The position numbers and the translations under genes were made by a program. From Eutreptiella sp. 'Long Island Sound 2002' (lineage: Eukaryota; Euglenozoa; Euglenophyceae; Eutreptiales; Eutreptiaceae): DNA of 64,000 nt. Below the pieces are notes generated by a model. The model did no database searches. It was not told the DNA's origin and saw only the letters and a program-made list of their open reading frames with translations. Below are positions 1 through 13,340 of this stretch, one piece after another (the stretch's first letter is position 1; every line of letters starts with the position of its first letter). The stretch lies in assembly GCA_964036045.1 (NCBI GenBank), contig OZ038380.1, forward strand, positions 7,339,913-7,403,912, in the 5' to 3' direction.

Positions 1-156
1 ATTTACCACAGTCCAATCATGACTTATGCACAAAGGCTGCATGGCCAAGACCGAGCCAGTTTTGGGGCACAGTGACCACAATGTGGGGCACAAACTGTGA
101 GTGCAGCATTGCCGCAAAAAACACATGGTGAGGCCCCAGTTTTGTGTGTAATAATG
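1..156 (+). repeat. Reference monomer of the satellite
   Basis: The window opens at a convenient monomer origin, ATTTACCACA, and the second copy starts at 157. The consensus has 77 G or C in 156 bases. Internal landmarks are two TGGCCA palindromes (monomer positions 42-47 and 73-78), a CCACA-A-TGTGG dyad (77-87), a TTGC-C-GCAA dyad near 109-117, an A-run at 116-121, and two copies of CCAGTTTTG (56-64 and 136-144). Two CpG sites, at 52-53 and 113-114, are kept in most copies. The length is close to one nucleosome core plus a short linker, which is suggestive only. No CENP-B box (core TTCG....A..CGGG) is visible. Confidence 0.97.
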
Positions 157-441
157 ATTTACCACAGTCCAATCATGACTTATGCACAAAGGCTGCATGG
201 CCAAGACCGAGCCAGTTTTGGGGCACAGTGGCCACAATGTGGGGCACAAACTGTGAGTGCAGCATTGCCGCAAAAAAAAATATGGTGAGGCCCCAGTTTT
301 GTGTGCAATAATGATTTACTACAGTCCAATCATGACTTGTGCACAAAGGCTGCATGGCCAAGACCGAGCCAGTTGTGGGGCACAGTGACCACAATGTGGG
401 GCACAAACAGTGAGTGCAGCATTGCCGCAAAAAACATATGG

Positions 442-1600
442 TTAGAGCCCAGTTTGGTGTGTAATACTGATTTGCCACAGTCCAACCATGACTTCTGCAC
501 AAAGGCTGCATGGCCAAGACCGACCCAGTTTCGGGGCACAGTGGCCACAATGTGGGGCACAAACAGTGAGTGCAGCATGGCCGCAAAAAACACATGGTGA
601 GACCCCAGTTTTGTGTGTAATAATGATTTACCACAGTCCAATCATGACTTCTGCACAAAGGCTGCATGGCGAAGCCCGAGCCAGTTTTGGGTCACAGTGG
701 CCACAATGTGGGACACAAACAGTGAGTGCAGCCTTGCCGCAAAAAAACACATGGTTAGACCCCAGTTTGGTGTGTAATAATGATTTACCACAGTCCAATC
801 ATGACTTCTGCACAAAGGCTGCATGGCCAAGACCGAGCCAGTTTTGGGGCACAGTGGCCACAATGAGGGGCACAAACTGTGAGTGCAGCATTGCCGCAAA
901 AAACAAATGGTTAGAGCCCAGTTTGGTGTGTAATAATGATTTACAACAGTCCAACCATGACTTCTGCACAAAGGCTGCATGGCCAAGACCGACCCAGTTT
1001 CGGGGCACAGTGGCCACAATGTGGGGCACAAACAGTGAGTGCAGCATTGCCGCAAAAAACACATGGTGAGACCCCAGTTTTGTGTGTAACAGTGATTTAC
1101 CACAGTCCAACCATGACTTCTGCACAAAGGCTGCATGGCCAAGACCGAGCCAGTTTTGGGGCACAGTGGCCACAATGAGGGGCACAAACTGTGAGCGCAG
1201 CAGTGCCGCAAAAAACAAATGGTTAGAGCCCAGTTTGGTGTGTAATAATGATTTACCACAGTCCAACCATGACTTCTGCACAAAGGCTGCATGGCCAAGA
1301 CCGACCCAGTTTCGGGGCACAGTGGCCACAATGTGGGGCACAAACAGTGAGTGCAGCATTGCCGCAAAAAACACATGGTGAGACCCCAGTTTTGTGTGTA
1401 ATAATGATTTACCACAGTCCAATCATGACTTCTGCACAAAGGCTGCATGGCGAAGCCCGAGCGAGTTTTGGGTCACAGTGGCCACAATGTGGGACACAAA
1501 CAGTGAGTGCAGCCTTGCCGCACAAAAACACATGGTTAGACCCCAGTTTGGTGTGTAATAATGATTTACGACAGTCCAATCATGACTTCTGCACAAAGGC
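442..1600 (+). repeat. Short-range higher-order repeat (2-, 3- and 5-mer spacings)
   Basis: The variant TTAGAGCCCAGTTTGGTG occurs at 442, 911 and 1223, spacings of 469 and 312 bases (3 and 2 monomers, with one A-run insertion). The rare variant GCGAAGCCCGAG recurs near 670 and 1451, five monomers plus one base apart. Several distinct variants sharing whole-monomer offsets indicates local duplication of monomer groups. Confidence 0.8.
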
Positions 1601-3421
1601 TGCATGGCCAAGACCGAGCCAGTTTCGGGGCACAGTGGCCACAATGTGGGCACAAACTGTGAGTGCAGCATTGCCGCAAAAAACACATGGTGAGACCCCA
1701 GTTTTGTGTGCAATAATGATTTACCACAGTCCAACCATGACTTCTGCACAAAGGCTGCATGGCCAAGACCGAGCCAGTTTTGGGGCATTGTGACCACAAT
1801 GTGGGGCACAAGCGGTGAGTGCAGCATTGCCGCAAAAAACACATGGTTAGACCCCAGTTTTGTGTGCAATAATGATTTACCACAGTCCAACCATGACTTC
1901 CTCACAAAGGCTGCATGGCCAAGACCGAGCCAGTTTTGGGGCACAGTGGCCACAATGTGGGGCACAAGCAGTGAGTGCAGCATTGCCGCAAAAAACACAT
2001 GGTGAGACCCCAGTCTTGTGTGTAATAATGATTTACCACAGTCCAACCATGACTTCTGCACAAAGGCTGCATGGCCAAGACCGAGCCAGTTTTGGAGCAT
2101 TGTGACCACAACGTGGGGCACAAGCAGTGAGTGCAGCATTGCCGCAAAAGACACATGGTGAGACCCCAGTTTTGTGTGCAATAATGATTTACCACAGTCC
2201 AATCATGACTTCTGCACAAAGGCTGCATGGCCAAGACCGAGCCAGTTTTGGGGCACAGTGGCCACAATGTGGGGCACAAACTGTGAGTGCAGCATTGCCG
2301 CAAAAAACACATGGTGAGACCCCAGTTTTGTGTGCAATAATGATTTACAACAGTCCAACCATGACTTCTGCACAAAGGCTGCATGGCCAAGACCTAGCCA
2401 GTTTTGGAGCATTGTCACCACAATGTGGGGCACAAGCAGTGAGTGCAGCATTGCCAGGAAAAGCACATGGTGAGACCCCAGTCTTGTGTGTAATAATGAT
2501 TTACCACAGTCCAACCATGACTTCTGCACAAAGGCTGCATGGCCAAGACCGAACCAGCTTTGGGGCACAGTGGCCACAATGTGGGGCACAAACAGTGAGT
2601 GCAGCATTGCCGCAAAAAACACATGCTGAGACCCCAGTTTTGTGTGCAATAATGACTCACCACAGTCCAATCATGACTTCTCCACAAAACCTGCATGGCC
2701 AAGACCGAGCCAGTTTTGGGGCACAGTGGCCACAATGTGGGGCACAAACAGTGAGTGCAGCATTGCCGCAAAAAACACATGGTGAGACCCCAGTCTTGTG
2801 TGCAATAATGATTTACGGCAGTCCAACCATGACTTCTGCACAAAGGCTGCATGGCCAAGACCGAACCAGCTTTGGGGCACAGTGGCCACAATGTGGGGCA
2901 CAAACAGTGAGTGCAGCATTGCCGCAAAAAACACACGGTGAGACCCCAGTTTTGTGTGCAATAATGATTCACCACAGTCCAATCATGACTTCTCCACAAA
3001 ACCTGCATGGCCAAGACCGAGCCAGTTTTGGGGCACAGTGGCCACAATGTGGGGCACAAACAGTGAGTGCAGCATTGCCGCAAAAAACACATGGTGAGAC
3101 CCCAGTTTTGTGTGCAATAATGATTTACCACAGTCCAACCATGATTTCTGCACAAAGGCTGCATGGCCAAGACCGAGCCAGTTTTGGAGCATTGTGACCA
3201 CAATGTGGGGCACAAACTGTGAGTGCAGCATTGCCGCAAAAAACACATGGTGAGACCCCAGTTTTGTGTGTAATAATGATTTACAACAGTCCAACCATGA
3301 CTTCTGCACAAAGGCTGCATGGCCAAGACCGAGCCAGTTTTGGAGCATTGTGAGCACAATGTGGGGCACAAACTGTGAGTGCAGCATTGCCGCAAAAAAC
3401 ACATGGTGAGACCCCAGTTTT

Positions 3422-4979
3422 GTGTGCAATAATGATTTACCACAGTCCAACCATGACTTCTGCACAAAGGCTGCATGGCCAAGATCGAGCCAGGTTGGGG
3501 CACAGTGGCCACAATGTGGGGCACAAACAGTGAGTGCAGCATTGCCGCAAAAAACACATGGTGAGACCCCAGTTTTGTGTGTAATAATGATTTACCACAG
3601 TCCAACCATGACTTCTGCACAAAGGCTGCATGGCCAAGACCGAGCCAGTTTTGGGGCACAGTGACCACAATGTGGGGCACAAACTGTGAGTGCAGCATTG
3701 CCGCAAAAAACGCATGGTGAGACCCCAGTTTTGTGTGCAATAATGATTTACCACAGTCCAACCATGACTTCTGCACAAAGGCTGCATGGCCAAGACCGAG
3801 CCAGTTTTGGGGCACAGTGGCCACAATGTGGGGCACAAACAGTGAGTGCAGCATTGCCGCAAAAAACACATGGTGAGACCCCAGTTTTGTGTGCAATAAT
3901 GATTTACCACAGTCCAACCATGACTTCTGCACAAAGGCTGCATGGCCAAGACCGAGCCAGTTTTGGAGCATTGTGACCACAATGTGGGGCACAAACTGTG
4001 AGTGCAGCATTGCCGCAAAAAACGCATGGTGAGACCCCAGTTTTGTGTGCAATAATGATTTACCACAGTCCAACCATGACTTCTGCACAAAGGCTGCATG
4101 GCCAAGACCGAGCCAGTTTTGGGGCATAGTGGCCACAATGTGGGGCACAAACTGTGAGTGCAGCATTGCCGCAAAAAACACATGGTGAGACCCCAGTTTT
4201 GTGTGCAACAATGATTTACCACAGTCCAATCATGACTTCTGCACAAAGGCTGCATGGCCAAGACCGAGCCAGGTTGGGGCACAGTGGCCACAATGTGGGG
4301 CACAAACAGTGAGTGCAGCATTGCCGCAAAAAACACATGGTGAGACCCCAGTTTTGTGTGTAATAATGATTTACCACAGTCCAACCATGACTTCTGCACA
4401 AAGGCTGCATGGCCAAGACCGAGCCAGTTTTGGGGCACAGTGACCACAATGTGGGGCACAAACAGTGAGTGCAGCATTGCCGCAAAAAACGCATGGTGAG
4501 ACCCCAGTTTTGGTTGCAATAATGATTTACCACAGTCCAACCATGACTTCTGCACAAAGGCTGCATGGCCAAGACCGAGCCAGTTTTGGGGCACAGTGGC
4601 CACAATGTGGGGCACAAACAGTGAGTGCAGCATTGCCGCAAAAAACACATGGTGAGACCCCAGTTTTGTGTGCAATAATGATTTACCACAGTCCAACCAT
4701 GACTTCTGCACAAAGGCTGCATGGCCAAGACCGAGCCAGTTTTGGGGCACAGTGACCACAATGTGGGGCACAAACTGTGAGTGCAGCATTGCCGCAAAAA
4801 ACGCATGGTGAGGCCCCAGTTTTGTGTGCAATAATGATTTACCACAGTCCAACCATGACTTCTGCACAAAGGCTGCATGGCCAAGACGGAGCCAGTTTTG
4901 GAGCACAGTGGCCACAATGTGGGGCACAAACAGTGAGTGCAGCATTGCCGCAAAAAACACATGGTGAGACCCCTGTTTT
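3422..4979 (+). repeat. Tandem 5-monomer duplication (779 bp)
   Basis: The segments starting at 3422 and 4201 match across five monomers. Both carry the same 1-base-shorter variant GAGCCAGGTTGGGGCAC (CAGGTT at 3491 and 4270), so the period is 779 rather than 780. The shared indel is strong evidence of copy by descent. Only a few substitutions separate the copies, for example GTTTTGGTTGC at about 4508 in the second copy. Confidence 0.85.
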
Positions 4980-5584
4980 GTGTGTAATAATGATTTACCA
5001 CAGTCCAATCATGACTTCTGCACAAAGGCTGCATGGCCAAGACCGAGCCAGTTTTGGGGCACAGTGGCCACAATGTGGGGCACAAACAGTGAGTGCAGCA
5101 TTGCCGCAAAAAACACATGGTGAGACCCCAGTTTTGTGTGCAATAATGATTTACCACAGTCCAACCATGACTTCTGCACAAAGGCTGCATGGCCAAGACC
5201 GAGCCAGTTTTGGGGCACAGTGACCACAATGTGGGGCACAAACTGTGAGTGCAGCATTGCCGCAAAAAACGCATGGTGAGGCCCCAGTTTTGTGTGCAAT
5301 AATGATTTACCACAGTCCAACCATGACTTCTGCACAAAGGCTGCATGGCCAAGACCGAGCCAGTTTTGGGGCACAGTGGCCACAATGTGGGGCACAAACA
5401 GTGAGTGCAGCATTGCCGCAAAAAGCGCATGGTGAGACCCCAGTTTTGTGTGTAATAATGATTTACCACAGTCCAATCATGACTTCTGCACAAAGGCTGC
5501 ATGGCCAAGACCGAGTCAGTTTTGGGGCACAGTCACCACAATGTGGGGCACAAACAGTGAGTGCAGCATTGCCGCAAAAAACGC

Positions 5585-7900
5585 ATGGTGAGACCCCAGT
5601 TTTGTGTGCAATAATGATTTACCACAGTCCAATCATGACTTCTGCACAAAGGCTGCATGGCCAAGACCGAGCCAGTTTTGGAGCATTGTGAGCATAATGT
5701 GGGGCACAAACTGTGAGTGCAGCATTGCCGCAAAAAACACATGGTGAGCCCCCAGTTTTGTTTGTAATAATGATTTACCACAGTCGAATCATGACTTCTG
5801 CACAAAGGCTGCATGGCCAAGACCGAGCCAGCTTTGGGGCACAAAGGCCACAATGTGGGGCACAAACAGTGAGTGCAGCATTGCCGCAAAAAACACATGG
5901 TTGGACCCCAGTTTTGTGTGCAATAATGATTTACCACAGTCCAATCATGACTTCTGCACAAAGGCTGCATGGCCAAGACCGAGCCAGTTTTGGGGCACAG
6001 TGGCCACAATGTGGGGCACAAACAGTGAGTGCAGCATTGCCGCAAAAAACACATGGTGAGGCCCCAGTTTTGTGTGTAATAATGATTTACCACAGTCCAA
6101 CCATGACTTCTGCACAAAGGCTGCATGGCCAAGACCGAGCCAGTTTTGGGGCACAGTGGCCACAATGTGGGGCACAAACAGTGAGTGCAGCATTGCCGCA
6201 AAAAACACATGGTGAGGCCCCAGTTTTGTGTGTAATAATGATTTACCACAGTCCAACCATGACTTCTGCACAAAGGCTGCATGGCCAAGACCGAGCCAGT
6301 TTTGGGGCACAGTGGCCACAATGTGGGGCACAAACAGTGAGTGCAGCATTGCCGCAAAAAACGCATGGTGAGGCCCCAGTTTTGTGTGTAATAATGATTT
6401 ACCACAGTCCAACCATGACTTCTGCACAAAGGCTGCATGGCCAAGACCGAGCCAGTTTTGGGGCACAGTGGCCACAATGTGGGGCACAAACAGTGAGTGC
6501 AACATTGCCGCAAAAAACACATGGTGAGACCCCAGTTTTGTGTGCAATAATGATTTACCACAGTCCAACCATGACTTCTGCACAAAGGCTGCATGGCCAA
6601 GACCGAGCCAGTTTTGGGGCACAGTGACCACAATGTGGGGCACAAACTGTGAGTGCAGCATTGCCGCAAAAAACGCATGGTGGGGCCCCAGTTTTGTGTG
6701 CAATAATGATTTACCACAGTCCAACCATGACTTCTGCACAAAGGCTGCATGGCCAAGACCGAGCCAGTTTTGGAGCATTGTGACCACAATGTGGGGCACA
6801 AACTGTGAGTGCAGCATTGCCGCAAAAAACACATGGTGAGACCCCAGTTTTGTGTGCAATAATGATTTACCACAGTCCAATCATGACTTCTGCACAAAGG
6901 CTGCATGGCCAAGACCGAGCCAGTTTTGGGGCACAGTGGCCACAATGTGGGGCACAAACAGTGAGTGCAGCATTGCCGCAAAAAACACATGGTGAGACCC
7001 CAGTTTTGTGTGCAATAATCATTTACCACAGTCCAACTATGACTTCAGCACAAAGGCTGCATGGCCAAGACCGAGCCAGTTTTGGGGCACAGTGACCACA
7101 ATGTGGGGCACAAACAGTGAGTGCAGCATTGCCGCGAAAAACACATGGTTAGACCCCAGTTTTGTGTGCAATAATGATTTACCACAGTCCAACCATGACT
7201 TCTGCACAAAGGCTGCATGGCCAAGACGGAGCCAGTTTTGGAGCACAGTGGCCACAATGTGGGGCACAAACTGTGAGTGCAGCATTGCCGCAAAAAACAC
7301 ATGGTGAGACCCCAGTTTTGTGTGTAATAATGATTTACCACAGTCCAATCATGACTTCTGCACAAAGGCTGCATGGCCAAGACCGAGCCGGTTTTGGAGC
7401 ACAGTGGCCACAATGTGGGGCACAAACAGTGAGTGCAGCATTGCCGCAAAAAACGCATGGTGAGACCCCAGTTTTGTGTGCAATAATGATTTACCACAGT
7501 CCAACCATGACTTCTGCACAAAGGCTGCATGGCCAAGACCGAGCCAGTTTTGGAGCATTGTGAGCATAATGTGGGGCACAAACTGTGAGTGCAGCATTGC
7601 CGCAAAAAACACATGGTGAGACCCCAGTTTTGTTTGTAATAATGATTTACCACAGTCGAATCATGCCTTCTGCACAAAGGCTGCATGGCCAAGACCGAGC
7701 CAGCTTTGGGGCACAAAGGCCACAATGTGGGGCACAAACAGTGAGTGCAGCATTGCCGCAAAAAACACATGGTTGGACCCCAGTTTTGTGTGCAATAATG
7801 ATTTACCACAGTCCAATCATGACTTCTGCACAAAGGCTGCATGGCCAAGACCGAGCCAGTTTTGGGGCACAGTGGCCACAATGAGGGGCACAAACTGTGA
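5585..7900 (+). repeat. 12-monomer (1,872 bp) higher-order pair
   Basis: A haplotype containing GAGCATTGTGAGCATAATG, GTTTTGTTTGTAATAATG, CACAGTCGAATCATG and GGGGCACAAAGGCCACAATG occurs at about 5.68-5.86 kb and again exactly 1,872 bases later at about 7.56-7.73 kb. The intervening monomers are only partly shared, which suggests an older duplication later altered by exchange. Confidence 0.8.
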
Positions 7901-8890
7901 GTGCAGCATTGCCGCGAAAAACACATGGTTAGACCCCTGTTTTGTGTGCAATAATGATTTACCACAGTCCAATCATGACTTCTGCACAAAGGCTGCATGG
8001 CCAAGACCGAGCCAGTTTTGGGGCACAGTGACCACAATGTGGGGCACAAACAGTGAGTGCAGCATTGCCGCAAAAAACACATGGTGAGACCCCAGTTTTG
8101 TGTGCAATAATGATTTACCACAGTCCAACCATGAATTCTGCACAAAGGCTGCATGGCCAAGACCGAGCCAGTTTTGGAGCATTGTGACCACAATGTGGGG
8201 CACAAACTGTGAGTGCAGCATTGCCGCAAAAAAACACATGGTGAGACCCCAATTTTTGTGTTTAATAATGATTTACCACAGTCCAACGATGACTTCTGCA
8301 CAAAGGCTGCATGGCCAAGACCGAGCCAGTTTTGGAGCATTGTGACCACAATGTGGGGCACAAACTGTGAGTGCAGCATTGCCGCAAAAAAACACACGGT
8401 GAGACCCCAATTTTTGTGTGTAATAATGATTTACCACAGTCCAACGATGACTTCTGCACAAAGGCTGCATGGCCAAGACCGAGCCAGTTTTGGGGCACAG
8501 TGGCCACAATGTGGGGCACAAACTGTGAGTGCAGCATTGCCGCAAAAAACACATGGTTAGACCCCAGTTTTGTGTGCAATAATGATTTACCACAGTCCAA
8601 CCATGACTTCTGCACAAAGGCTGCATGGCCAAGACCGAGCCAGTTTTGGGGCACAGTGACCACAATGTGGGGCACAAACAGTGAGTGCAGCATTGCCGCG
8701 AAAAACACATGGTTAGACCCCAGTTTTGTGTGCAATAATGATTTACCACAGTCCAACCATGACTTCTGCACAAAGGCTGCATGGCCAAGACCGAGCCAGT
8801 TTTGGGGCACAGTGGCCACAATGTGGGGCACAAACTGTGAGTGCAGCATTGCCGCAAAAAACACATGGTGAGACCACAGTTTTGTGTGTA

Positions 8891-9560
8891 ATAATGATTT
8901 ACCACAACCAATCATGATTTCTGCACAAAGGCTGCATGGCCAAGACCGAGCCAGTTTTGGGGCATTGTGACCACAATGTGGGGCACAAACTGTGAGTGCA
9001 GCATTGCCGCAAAAAACGCATGGTGAGACCCCAGTTTTGTGTGCAATAATGATTTACCACAGTCCAACCATGACTTCTGCACAAAGGCTGCATGGCCAAG
9101 ACCGAGCCAGTTTTGGGACACAGTGGCCACAATGTGGGGCACAAACTGTGAGTGCAGCATTGCCGCAAAAAACACATGGTGAGACCACAGTTTTGTGTGT
9201 AATAATGATTTACCACAACCAATCATGATTTCTGCCCAAAGGCTGCATGGCCAAGACCGAGCCAGTTTTGGGGCATTGTGACCACAATGTGGGGCACAAA
9301 CTGTGAGTGCAGCATTGCCGCAAAAAACGCATGGTGAGACCCCAGTTTTGTGTGCAATAATGATTTACCACAGTCCAACCATGACTTCTGCACAAAGGCT
9401 GCATGGCCAAGACCGAGCCAGTTTTGGGGCACAGTGACCACAATGTGGGGCACAAACAGTGAGTGCAGCATTGCCGCAAAAAACGCATGGTGAGACCCCA
9501 GTTTTGTGTGTAATAATGATTTACCACAACCAATCATGATTTCTGCACAAAGGCTGCATG
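8891..9560 (+). repeat. Dimeric higher-order repeat of 311 bp with a fixed 1-base deletion
   Basis: The variant ACCACAACCAATCATGATTT, one base shorter than the usual ACCACAGTCCAATCATGACT, occurs at 8901, 9212 and 9523. The spacing is 311 bases both times, which is two monomers minus the deleted base. The deletion shifts all reading frames in every second monomer here. Confidence 0.88.
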
Positions 9561-10759
9561 GCCAAGACCGAGCCAGTTTTGGGGCATTGTGACCACAATG
9601 TGGGGCACAAACTGTGAGTGCAGCATTGCCGCAAAAAACGCATGGTGAGACCCCAGTTTTGTGTGCAATAATGATTTACCACAGTCCAACCATGACTTCT
9701 GCACAAAGGCTGCATGGCCAAGACCGATCCAGTTTTGGAGCATTGTGACCACAATGTGGGGCACAAACTGTGAGTGCAGCATTGCCGCAAAAAACACATG
9801 GTGAGACCCCAGTTTTGTGTGTAATAATGATTTACCACAGTCGAATCATGACTTCTGCACAAAGGCTGCATGGCCAAGACCGACCCAGTTTTGGGGCACA
9901 GTGGCCACAATGTGGGGCACAAACAGTGAGTGCAGCATTGCCGCAAAAAACACATGGTTAGACCCCAGTTTTGTGTGCAATAATGATTTACCACAGTCCA
10001 ACCATGACTTCTGCACAGAGGCTGCATGGCCAAGACCGAGCCAGTTTTGGGGCACAGTGGCCACAATGTGGGGCACAAACTGTGAGTGCAGCATTGCCAG
10101 GAAAAACACATGGTGAGACCCCAGTTGTGTGTGCAATAATGATTTACCACAGTCCAACTATGACTTCTGCACAAAGGCTGCATGGCCAAGACCGAGCCAG
10201 TTTTGGGGCACAGTGACCACAATGTGGGGCACAAACAGTGAGTGCAGCATTGCCGCGAAAAACACATGGTTAGACCCCTGTTTTGTGTGCAATAATGATT
10301 TACCACAGTCCAACCATGACTTCTGCACAAAGGCTGCATGGCCAAGATCGAGCCAGTTTTGGAGCATTGTGGCCACAATGTGGGGCACAAACTGTGAGTG
10401 CAGCATTGCCGCGAAAAACACATGGTGAGACCCCAGTTTTGTGTGTAATAATGATTTACCACAGTCCAACCATGACTTCTGCACAAAGGCTGCATGGCCA
10501 AGACGGAGCCAGTTTTGGGGCACAGTGACCACAATGTGGGGCACAAACTGTGAGTGCAGCATTGCCGCAAAAAACGCATGGTGAGACCCCAGTTTTGTGT
10601 GCAATAATGATTTTCCACAGTCCAACCATGACTTCTGCACAAAGGCTGCATGGCCAAGACCGAGCCAGTTTTGGAGCATTGTGACCAGAATGTGGGGCAC
10701 AAACTGTGAGTGCAGCATTGCCGCAAAAAACACATGGTGAGACCCCAGTTGTGTGTGTA

Positions 10760-10790
10760 ATAATGATTTACATGACTTCTGCACAAAGGC
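10760..10790 (+). other. Monomer with a 12-base deletion
   Basis: At about 10770 the usual ATTTACCACAGTCCAACC-ATGAC reads ATTTACATGAC, a loss of 12 bases. This is one of the largest indels in the window. Flanking haplotypes around 10.13 kb and 11.05 kb are 924 bases apart, which is six monomers minus these 12 bases, so the deletion lies inside an otherwise regular 6-mer spacing. Confidence 0.9.
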
Positions 10791-12249
10791 TGCATGGCCA
10801 AGACCGAGCCAGTTTTGGGGCACAGTGGCCACAATGTGGGGCACAAACAGTGAGTGCAGCATTGCCGCAAAAAACACATGGTTAGACCCCAGTTTTGTGT
10901 GCAATAATGATTTACCACAGTCCAATCATGACTTCTGCACAAAGGCTGCATGGCCAAGACCGAGCCAGTTTTGGGGCACAGTGGCCACAATGTGGGGCAA
11001 AAACAGTTAGTGCAGCATTGCCGCAAAAAACACATGGTGAGACCCCAGTTGTGTGTGCAATAATGATTTACCACAGTCCAACCATGACTTCTACACAAAG
11101 GCTGCATGGCCAAGACCGAGCCAGTTTTGGGGCACAGTGACCACAATGTGGGGCACAAACAGTGAGTGCAGCATTGCCGCGAAAAACACATGGTTAGACC
11201 CCTGTTTTGTGTGTAATAATGATTTACCACAGTCCAACCATGACTTCTGCACAAAGGCTGCATGACCAAGACCGAGCCAGTTTTGGAGCATTGTGGCCAC
11301 AATGTAGGGCAGAAACGGGGAGTGCAGCATTGCCGCAAAAAACACATGGTGAGACCCCAGTTTTGTGTGTAATAATGATTTACCACAGTCGAATCATGAC
11401 TTCTGCACAAAGGCTGCATGGCCAAGACCGAGCCAGTTTTGGGGCACAGTGGCCACAATGTGGGGCACAAACTGTGAGTGCAGCATTGCCGCAAAAAACA
11501 CATGGTGTGACCCCAGTTTTGTGTGCAATAATGATTTACCACAGTCCAACCATGACTTCTGCACAAAGGCTGCATGGCCATGACCGAGCCAGTTTTGGAG
11601 CACAGTGGCCACAATGTGGGGCACAAACAGTGAGTGCAGCATTGCCGCAAAAAACGCATGTTGAGACCCCAGTTTTGTGTGTAATAATGATTTACCACAG
11701 TCCAATCATGACTTCCGCACAAAGGCTGCATGGCCAAGACCGAGCCAGTTTTGGGGCACAGTGGCCACAATGTGGGGCACAAACTGTGAGTGCAGCATTG
11801 CCGCAAAAAACACATGGTGAGACCCCAGTTTTGTGTGCAATAATGATTTACCACAGTCCAACCATGACTTCTGCACAAAGGCTGCATGGCCATGACCGAG
11901 CCAGTTTTGGAGCACAGTGGCCACAATGTGGGGCACAAACTGTGAGTGCAGCATTGCCGCAAAAAACACATGGTGAGACCCCAGTTTTGTGTGCAATAAT
12001 GATTTACCACAGTCCAACCATGACTTCTGCACAAAGGCTGCATGGCCAAGACCGAGCCAGTTTTGGGTCACAGTGACCACAATGTGGGGCACAAACAGTG
12101 AGTGCAGCATTGCCGCAAAAAACACATGGTGAGACCGCAGTTTTGTGTGTAATAATGATTTACCACAGTCGAACCATGACTTCTGCAGAAAGGCTGCATG
12201 GCCAAGACCGAGCCAGTTTTAGAGCATTGTGACCACAATGTGGGGCACA

Positions 12250-13340
12250 AACTGTGAGTGCAGCATTGCCGCAAAAAAACATACGGTGAGGCCCCAATTT
12301 TTGTGTGTAATAATGATTTACCACAGTCCAACGATGACTTCTGCACAAAGGCTGCATGGCCAAGACCGAGCCAGTTTTGGAGCATTGTGACCACAATGTG
12401 GGGCACAAACTGTGAGTGCAGCATTGCCGCAAAAAAACACATGGTGAGACCCCAATTTTTGTGTGTAATAATGATTTACCACAGTCCAACGATGACTTCT
12501 GCACAAAGGCTGCATGGCCAAGACCGAGCCAGTTTTGGGGCACAGTGGCCACAATGTGCGGCACAAACTGTGAGTGCAGCATTGCCGCAAAAAACACATG
12601 GTGAGACCCCAGTTTTGTGTGCAATAATGATTTACCACAGTCCAACCATGACTTCTGCACAAAGGCTGCATGGCCAAGACCGAGCCAGTTTTGGGGCATT
12701 GTGACCACAATGTGGGGCACAAACTGTGAGTGCAGCATTGCCGCAAAAAAACACATGGTGAGACTCCAATTTTTGTGTGTAATAATGATTTACCACAGTC
12801 CAACGATGACTTCTGCACAAAGGCTGCATGGCCAAGACCGAGCCAGTTTTGGAGCATTGTGACCACAATGTGGGGCACAAACAGTGAGTGCAGCATTGCC
12901 GCAAAAAACACATGGTGAGACCCCAGTGTTGTGTGCAATAATGATTTACCACAGTCCAACCATGACTTCTTCACAAAGGCTGCATTGCCAAGACCGAGCC
13001 AGTTTTGGAGCATTGTGACCACAATGAGGGGCACAAACTGTGAGTGCAGCATTGCCGCAAAAAACACATGGTGAGACCCCAGTTTTGTGTGCAATAATGA
13101 TTTACCACAGTGCAATCATGACTTCTGCACAAAGGCTGCATGGCCAAGACCGAGCCAGTTTTGGGGCACAGTGGCCACAATTTGGGGCACAAACTGTGAG
13201 TGCAGCATTGCCGCAAAAAACACATGGTGAGACCCCAGTGTTGTGTGCAATAATGATTTACCACAGTCCAACCATGACTTCTTCACAAAGGCTGCATTGC
13301 CAAGACCGAGCCAGTTTTGGAGCATTGTGACCACAATGAG
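12250..13340 (+). repeat. Variant monomers with long A/T runs plus a 312-bp dimer
   Basis: Monomers at about 12.28, 12.44 and 12.75 kb share a seven-A run, CCAATTTTTGTGTG and CAGTCCAACGATGAC. The same set occurs at about 8.23 and 8.39 kb, so the haplotype has been copied about 4 kb along the array. At about 12.93 and 13.24 kb, CCCCAGTGTTGTG with CTTCTTCACAAAGG and GCATTGCCAAG recurs 312 bases apart, a simple dimer duplication. Confidence 0.78.
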
